Source: Erythrobacter sp. UBA2510 (lineage in GTDB: Bacteria; Pseudomonadota; Alphaproteobacteria; Sphingomonadales; Sphingomonadaceae). Taken from it: a DNA stretch of 11,010 nt. Below are positions 7,254 to 11,010 of the stretch, piece by piece. The DNA lies in the NCBI GenBank assembly GCA_002341345.1, contig DDNW01000011.1:980-11989 (forward strand), read 5' to 3'. The translations under genes were made by a program, and so were the position numbers. A model generated the notes under the pieces. It was given only the letters and a program-made list of their open reading frames with translations, searched no databases and was not told the origin of the DNA. The first letter of the stretch is position 1, and the number at the start of each line of letters is the position of its first letter.

Positions 7254-8384
7254 ATGAAAAAAGTAGCACTCGGCTTTGCCACCGCTACAGCCGTAACAGC
7301 ATTACTGGCGTCGCCTGCCATGGCGCGCGATGGCGATTTCTACCTCGGCGCCGAAGCCGGCGTCGTGTTTCCTCAAGACCTCGATTACGATGTCGATGGC
7401 ACTGGCCGAGAGATCGTGGGCGATCCGAAGACCGGCTGGGAAGCCGGCCTGATGTTCGGCTATGACGCTGGTCCGGCCCGGTTCGAAATCGAAGGCGCCT
7501 TCAAGCAGTTCGAATTTGACGAGATCGACGCCTCGATGGTCGGCATTCCAGACAATCTTCCGGCTGCTCAGGTCGGGGTCTATTCGCCGGTAGGCGGAGA
7601 GGCCGAAATCCTGACCGGCATGTTCAACGCCATGCTCGATTTTGGCGGCGATGACAGCATCGGCCTCTCGATCGGCGGCGGTGTGGGCTTTGCCAATGTT
7701 CGCAATTATGGGATCACGGTGAACCCGATCAGCATCGGCTTCCTCGACGATAACGACATCAAGTTCGCCTATCAGGGCATTGCTGAAATCCGTGCGCCTG
7801 TCGCCGGCAATTTCGATGCCGCACTGCGCTACAAATATCTGCGCGTCGACAATGTCGAGCTGATCGACCAGCTGGGCCGTGACTTGGAGGTAGATGTGGC
7901 GACGCACTCGATCCTCGGCTCGTTCATCTACAATTTCGGTGGTGCGGAGGCTCCGCCACCGCCACCGCCTCCTCCCCCGCCGCCACCTCCTCCTCCACCT
8001 CCCCCGCCTCCCCCGCCGCCGCCGGCAGCGGTCTGCAACGAAGGACCGTACATCGTCTTCTTCGACTGGGATAAATCGGACATTTCGCCGGAGGCCTCTT
8101 CGGTCCTCAACTCGGCGATCACAGCCTATGGCGATTGCGGTAATGCGGATATCATGCTCGCCGGTCACACCGACCGTTCGGGTTCGGTCAGTTACAACAT
8201 GGGCCTTGCCGCCCGCCGCAACGAAAGCGTTCAGGCCTATCTGACGCAGCGTGGTATTCCCGAAGCGCTGATCTCCAGCGAAGCCTTCGGCGAAAGCATG
8301 CCGCGGGTCGAAACCGCCGACGGCGTGCGCGAGCCGCAGAACCGCCGCGTGGAAATCACCTACGGTCCGGGCTCGGGCAACTAA
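7254..8384 (+). CDS. OmpA-family outer membrane protein with 24-proline hinge
   Basis: A 376-residue outer membrane protein that tethers the outer membrane to peptidoglycan. Residues 1-24 are a signal peptide (MKK start, Ala-rich core, AMA cleavage site). Residues about 25-230 form an eight-strand-type beta-barrel, with alternating strands such as FYLGAEAGVVFP, GWEAGLMFGYDAG, AALRYKYLRVD and the closing SILGSFIYNF ending in aromatic residues. Residues 234-257 are 24 consecutive prolines. The C-terminal OmpA domain (about 260-370) has FDWDKSDISPEA, GHTDRSGS with the diaminopimelate-binding Asp307, and Arg322 in the NMGLAARRNESV helix; it ends in EPQNRRVEITYG. Cys261 and Cys295 are placed to form a disulfide. 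The start is set by the signal peptide and GGGGG at 7241-7245. The gene is followed by a strong terminator and is probably a single-gene unit, highly expressed as is usual for the family. Confidence 0.95.
   Translation: MKKVALGFATATAVTALLASPAMARDGDFYLGAEAGVVFPQDLDYDVDGTGREIVGDPKTGWEAGLMFGYDAGPARFEIEGAFKQFEFDEIDASMVGIPDNLPAAQVGVYSPVGGEAEILTGMFNAMLDFGGDDSIGLSIGGGVGFANVRNYGITVNPISIGFLDDNDIKFAYQGIAEIRAPVAGNFDAALRYKYLRVDNVELIDQLGRDLEVDVATHSILGSFIYNFGGAEAPPPPPPPPPPPPPPPPPPPPPPPPAAVCNEGPYIVFFDWDKSDISPEASSVLNSAITAYGDCGNADIMLAGHTDRSGSVSYNMGLAARRNESVQAYLTQRGIPEALISSEAFGESMPRVETADGVREPQNRRVEITYGPGSGN
7953..8024 (+). repeat. 24-codon proline tract (CCN repeat) in ompA
   Basis: Seventy-two bases encode only proline, using CCG, CCT, CCA and CCC mixed rather than one repeated unit. 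The mixed codons suggest selection for the proline stretch itself while reducing slippage of a pure trinucleotide repeat. It separates the beta-barrel from the peptidoglycan-binding domain and likely forms a stiff polyproline-II rod across part of the periplasm. Such a run would stall ribosomes without elongation factor P. Confidence 0.95.
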
Positions 8385-8413
8385 GCCCGATCACCAGCCA
8401 GCAGGCTAATAAG

Positions 8414-8446
8414 AAAGGGGCCGGGAGTTTCCTCCCGGCCCTTTTT
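8414..8446 (+). terminator. Rho-independent terminator of ompA, possibly bidirectional
   Basis: GGGCCGGGAG (8418-8427) pairs perfectly with CTCCCGGCCC (8432-8441) around a four-base loop and is followed by TTTTT at 8442-8446. An AAAG before the stem can extend the pairing into the T-run. On the minus strand the same stem is followed by CTTTCTTATT, also U-rich, so it could stop dnaE transcripts arriving from the right as well. It begins about 30 bases after the ompA stop codon. Confidence 0.9.
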
Positions 8447-8474
8447 GCATGGACATCGGAACGACGCAGTCTCG

Positions 8475-8499
8475 AACGCGTCTCATCTAACGCGTCTCA
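8475..8499 (+). repeat. 11-bp direct repeat in the ompA/dnaE gap
   Basis: AACGCGTCTCA occurs twice, at 8475-8485 and 8489-8499, with three bases between (14-bp period). Each copy contains the palindrome ACGCGT. It lies in the convergent gap, past the ompA terminator and beyond the dnaE stop. It could be a protein-binding pair or a chance duplication; no function is evident. Confidence 0.6.
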
Positions 8500-8517
8500 C
8501 TGGCGGTCCATCGCTGT

Positions 8518-8535
8518 CGGTACCCCTAGGTACCG
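8518..8535. other. Short inverted repeat downstream of dnaE
   Basis: CGGTACC (8518-8524) and GGTACCG (8529-8535) are perfect inverted repeats around CCTA, 13 bases past the dnaE stop codon. The hairpin is short and has no T-run on the minus strand, so it would be a weak terminator at best. It may protect the 3' end of the dnaE message. Confidence 0.4.
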
Positions 8536-8547
8536 CTCAGTCCCGGT

Positions 8548-11010
8548 CTAGGCAGCCCGGCTGAGGCGCGGCCCAAGCTTGGGCTTGAGCGAAACTGCGG
8601 CAATTCCAGCTACCTCCGCCAAGCGGTCGACCATCTCGCCGCCAAGCGCGAAATCGTGACCCAGACACAGCGAAACGCTCTCGTCATTACCGAGCAACAG
8701 GCGCACCACGACCTCGCCATGACCAGGCCTGCCCGGTTCGAGCATCGCCGCCAGATGGTCGAGCGCCTCGCCCGAATGCACCTGCATCTCCAGCAACATG
8801 CGCGCCGAAGAGGTGACGTCGGCCAGCGGTCGTGCCCCGCGCACGGTGACGCGCGGCGGCTCGTCCGGATTGGGGGCATCGAGCTCGACATTGAGGAGCA
8901 CACAGGTCCCTTCAGCCGCCCACCGCTGGAAGTTTTCGACCAGCCCCTCTTCGAAACAGGCGGCGCTGAACTGGCCGGAGGAATCGGAGAAGTCGGCGCG
9001 CACGAACTCGCCACCCTTGCGCGTGCGCCCCTTGTTCACGCTCTCGACCATCGCAGCCATCACCGCCGGAGCGCGTCCGCCTGCAACGCCCGCTTCCATC
9101 AGCGCCGAATATGAACGCGCGCCATTGGCCGAGGCGATCATGCGGAACTGTTCGACCGGATGTTCGGCAAAATAGAAGCCGAAGGTCTCGCGTTCCGCGG
9201 CCATCTGTTCGGGCCGGGACCATGGGTCAGTTTCCACCAGACGCAGCGAGGGTTCGGCATGGTCTTCCCCGCCGAACAGCCCGCTCTGGCCACTGCTGCG
9301 CTCGCGCGCCGCTTCGTCTGCCACGGCCAGCAACATTTCGACATTGGCGAGCACCTTGGCCCGGTTGGGTTCGAGGTCGTCGAACGCCCCCGCGCTAGCC
9401 AGGCTTTCCAGCTGGCGGCGGTTCATCGCACCGGGAGGCATGCGGCGGAACACGTCCTCCAGGCTCTCGAACAGGCCCGCCTTGTCGCGTTCGGCGACGA
9501 CAGCATCCATAGCCTTCTCACCGACATTGCGCAGGCCCGCCAGCGCATAGCGAACGGCATGCCCGTCGTCGGTCTTCTCAACATGGAATTCGGCGCGCGA
9601 GGCGTTGATCGAAGGCCCCAGCAGAGCGATCCCGTTCCGTCGCAGATCGTCGACGAAGACGCTCAGCTTCTCCGACTGGTGCATGTCGAAGCACATCGAG
9701 GCGGCGTAGAATTCCTCCGGGTAATGCGTTTTCAGCCACGCGGTCTGGTAGGCGAGCAGAGCATAGGCGGCGGCGTGCGATTTGTTGAAGCCGTAGCCGG
9801 CGAACTTGTCGATCAAGTCGAACAGCGCATTGGCCTCTTTCGCCTCGATCCCGGAAATCTCCTTACAGCCATCAACGAAGCGCTGGCGCTGCGCATCCAT
9901 CTCGGCCTGCACCTTCTTGCCCATCGCGCGGCGCAGCAGGTCGGCATCTCCGAGCGAGTAGCCCGCGAGGATCTGCGCGGCCTGCATGACCTGTTCCTGA
10001 TAGACGAAGATGCCGTAGGTCTCGGCGAGGATGCCCTCCAGCTTGGGGTGCGGATATTCGATCTCCGCCTCGCCGTTCTTGCGCTGGCCGAACAGCGGAA
10101 TGTTGTCCATCGGGCCCGGACGATAGAGCGAGACCAGCGCGATGATGTCCTCGAACGTGGTCGGGCGTACTGCCGCCAGCGTCCGTCGCATGCCCTCCGA
10201 TTCCAGCTGGAACACACCCACGGTGTCGCCACGTTTCAACAAAGCGAAAACGCCCGGGTCGTCCCACGCCAGCGTATCGAGATCTATCGCGATGCCCCGC
10301 TCTTCCAGCAGGTCGACCGCCTTGCGCAGCACGGACAGCGTCTTCAGGCCGAGGAAGTCGAACTTCACGAGGCCCGAGGCCTCGACAAATTTCATGTCAA
10401 ACTGGGTGACCGGCATATCCGAACGCGGATCGCGATAGAGCGGCACCAGCTCCGCCAGTGGCCGGTCGCCAATGACAACGCCCGCCGCATGGGTCGAAGA
10501 ATTGCGCGGAAAACCCTCCAGCTGCATCGCCAGATCGACGAGCCGTTTCACCTCGCGATCGTTATCGTATTCACGCCTGAACTCAGCAGCGCCGTTTAGC
10601 GCGCGAGGCAGCGTCCATGGATCGGTCGGGTGGTTGGGCACCATCTTGGTCAGGCGATCGACCTGGCCATAGGGCATTTGCAGGATTCGCCCGCAGTCAC
10701 GCAACACCGCGCGCGCCTTCAGCTTGCCGAAGGTGATGATCTGCGCGACCTTGTCGTGGCCATATCGCTCCTGCACGTAGCGGATCACTTCCCCGCGCCG
10801 CGTTTCGCAAAAGTCGATGTCGAAGTCGGGCATCGAAACGCGCTCGGGGTTGAGGAAGCGTTCAAACAGCAGGCCCAGCTTGATCGGATCGAGGTCGGTG
10901 ATGGTCAGCGACCAAGCAACCAGACTGCCCGCGCCCGAGCCGCGACCCGGACCCACGGGAATGCCCTGCTGCTTGGCCCATTTGATAAAGTCGGCAACGA
11001 TCAGGAAGTA
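8548..11010 (-). CDS. dnaE: DNA polymerase III alpha subunit, partial (N-terminus beyond the right edge)
   Basis: The 820 C-terminal residues of the replicative polymerase catalytic subunit; the frame stays open through the right edge. The palm-domain aspartates are present: Asp64 and Asp66 of the visible part in MPDFDIDF, and Asp218 in VKFDFLGLKTL. Their spacing (154 residues) equals that of E. coli Asp401-Asp555, so about 337 N-terminal residues (the PHP domain and early palm) are missing here. Other blocks: VGPGRGSGAGSLVAW, DKVAQIITFGKLKARAVLRD, SLYRPGPMDNIP, FVYQEQVMQAAQILAGYS and FAGYGFNKSHAAAYALLAYQT. Then comes a helix-hairpin-helix region (MNRRQLESLASAGAFDDL), an OB-fold (about 640-720) and the C-terminal tau-binding region. 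The sequence resembles the replicative DnaE1 rather than the mutagenic DnaE2/ImuC type. A GTG in mid-protein (10956) could be mistaken for a start, but conserved sequence continues upstream of it. Confidence 0.97.
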   Translation of the reverse strand, partial: YFLIVADFIKWAKQQGIPVGPGRGSGAGSLVAWSLTITDLDPIKLGLLFERFLNPERVSMPDFDIDFCETRRGEVIRYVQERYGHDKVAQIITFGKLKARAVLRDCGRILQMPYGQVDRLTKMVPNHPTDPWTLPRALNGAAEFRREYDNDREVKRLVDLAMQLEGFPRNSSTHAAGVVIGDRPLAELVPLYRDPRSDMPVTQFDMKFVEASGLVKFDFLGLKTLSVLRKAVDLLEERGIAIDLDTLAWDDPGVFALLKRGDTVGVFQLESEGMRRTLAAVRPTTFEDIIALVSLYRPGPMDNIPLFGQRKNGEAEIEYPHPKLEGILAETYGIFVYQEQVMQAAQILAGYSLGDADLLRRAMGKKVQAEMDAQRQRFVDGCKEISGIEAKEANALFDLIDKFAGYGFNKSHAAAYALLAYQTAWLKTHYPEEFYAASMCFDMHQSEKLSVFVDDLRRNGIALLGPSINASRAEFHVEKTDDGHAVRYALAGLRNVGEKAMDAVVAERDKAGLFESLEDVFRRMPPGAMNRRQLESLASAGAFDDLEPNRAKVLANVEMLLAVADEAARERSSGQSGLFGGEDHAEPSLRLVETDPWSRPEQMAAERETFGFYFAEHPVEQFRMIASANGARSYSALMEAGVAGGRAPAVMAAMVESVNKGRTRKGGEFVRADFSDSSGQFSAACFEEGLVENFQRWAAEGTCVLLNVELDAPNPDEPPRVTVRGARPLADVTSSARMLLEMQVHSGEALDHLAAMLEPGRPGHGEVVVRLLLGNDESVSLCLGHDFALGGEMVDRLAEVAGIAAVSLKPKLGPRLSRAA

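Noticed and set aside
7953..8024. Tandem or CRISPR-like repeat
   Set aside because: There are no spacers and no repeating unit beyond CCN codons; it is explained by the proline hinge.
7928..8122. Minus-strand frame encoding a long polyglycine run
   Set aside because: It is simply the reverse complement of the proline codons in ompA.
8518..8535. Intrinsic terminator of dnaE at the GGTACC palindrome
   Set aside because: The stem is only 7 bp and no T-run follows on the minus strand; the larger hairpin at 8414-8446 is a better candidate.
9160..10599. A 479-codon open frame on the plus strand, opposite dnaE
   Set aside because: It mirrors the conserved dnaE coding frame, is rich in Arg, His and Gln as antisense frames are, and has no recognisable domain.

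Overview
The window looks like ordinary chromosome of a high-GC alphaproteobacterium. The protein set (an alphaproteobacterial-type ETF-ubiquinone oxidoreductase, an OmpA-family porin with a long proline hinge, a PA0069-family radical SAM protein, and dnaE with an alphaproteobacterial style of motifs) fits the Sphingomonadales, with an Erythrobacter-like lineage my best guess. That placement comes from recalled family resemblance, not from a search. No rRNA, tRNA, insertion sequence, integrase, phage gene or CRISPR array is visible.

Layout. Left end, minus strand (1-2904): ETF-ubiquinone oxidoreductase followed by a secreted TPR-repeat protein that starts with TTG and runs off the left edge. 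An 83-bp divergent gap (2905-2987) separates these from a tightly packed plus-strand cluster: a degenerate uracil-DNA-glycosylase-like protein (2988-3701), a periplasmic soluble lytic transglycosylase (3698-5452) and MoaB (5452-5979). The start and stop codons of these three overlap (ATGA, TAATG), so they are probably co-transcribed and translationally coupled. After a short gap with a perfect alphaproteobacterial LexA-box match (GTTC-N7-GTTC, 6010-6024) comes a PA0069-family radical SAM protein (6049-7134), and then an OmpA-family outer membrane protein (7254-8384) with a run of 24 prolines. A strong intrinsic terminator (8414-8446) ends ompA. Convergent to it, dnaE (DNA polymerase III alpha, 8548-11010) occupies the right end, with its N-terminal third outside the window.

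How the genes relate. ETF-QO passes electrons from flavoprotein dehydrogenases to the quinone pool. The lytic transglycosylase and the OmpA protein both act at the peptidoglycan/outer-membrane layer. MoaB serves molybdenum cofactor synthesis, and DnaE is the replicative polymerase. These are mostly independent housekeeping functions.

I found no gene cluster that looks like a new defence, mobile or biosynthetic system. The points most worth checking are the LexA box in front of the radical SAM gene (a possible SOS-regulated DNA-repair-like enzyme), the glycosylase-like protein that has lost its active-site and Fe-S motifs, and the 24-proline hinge in OmpA.
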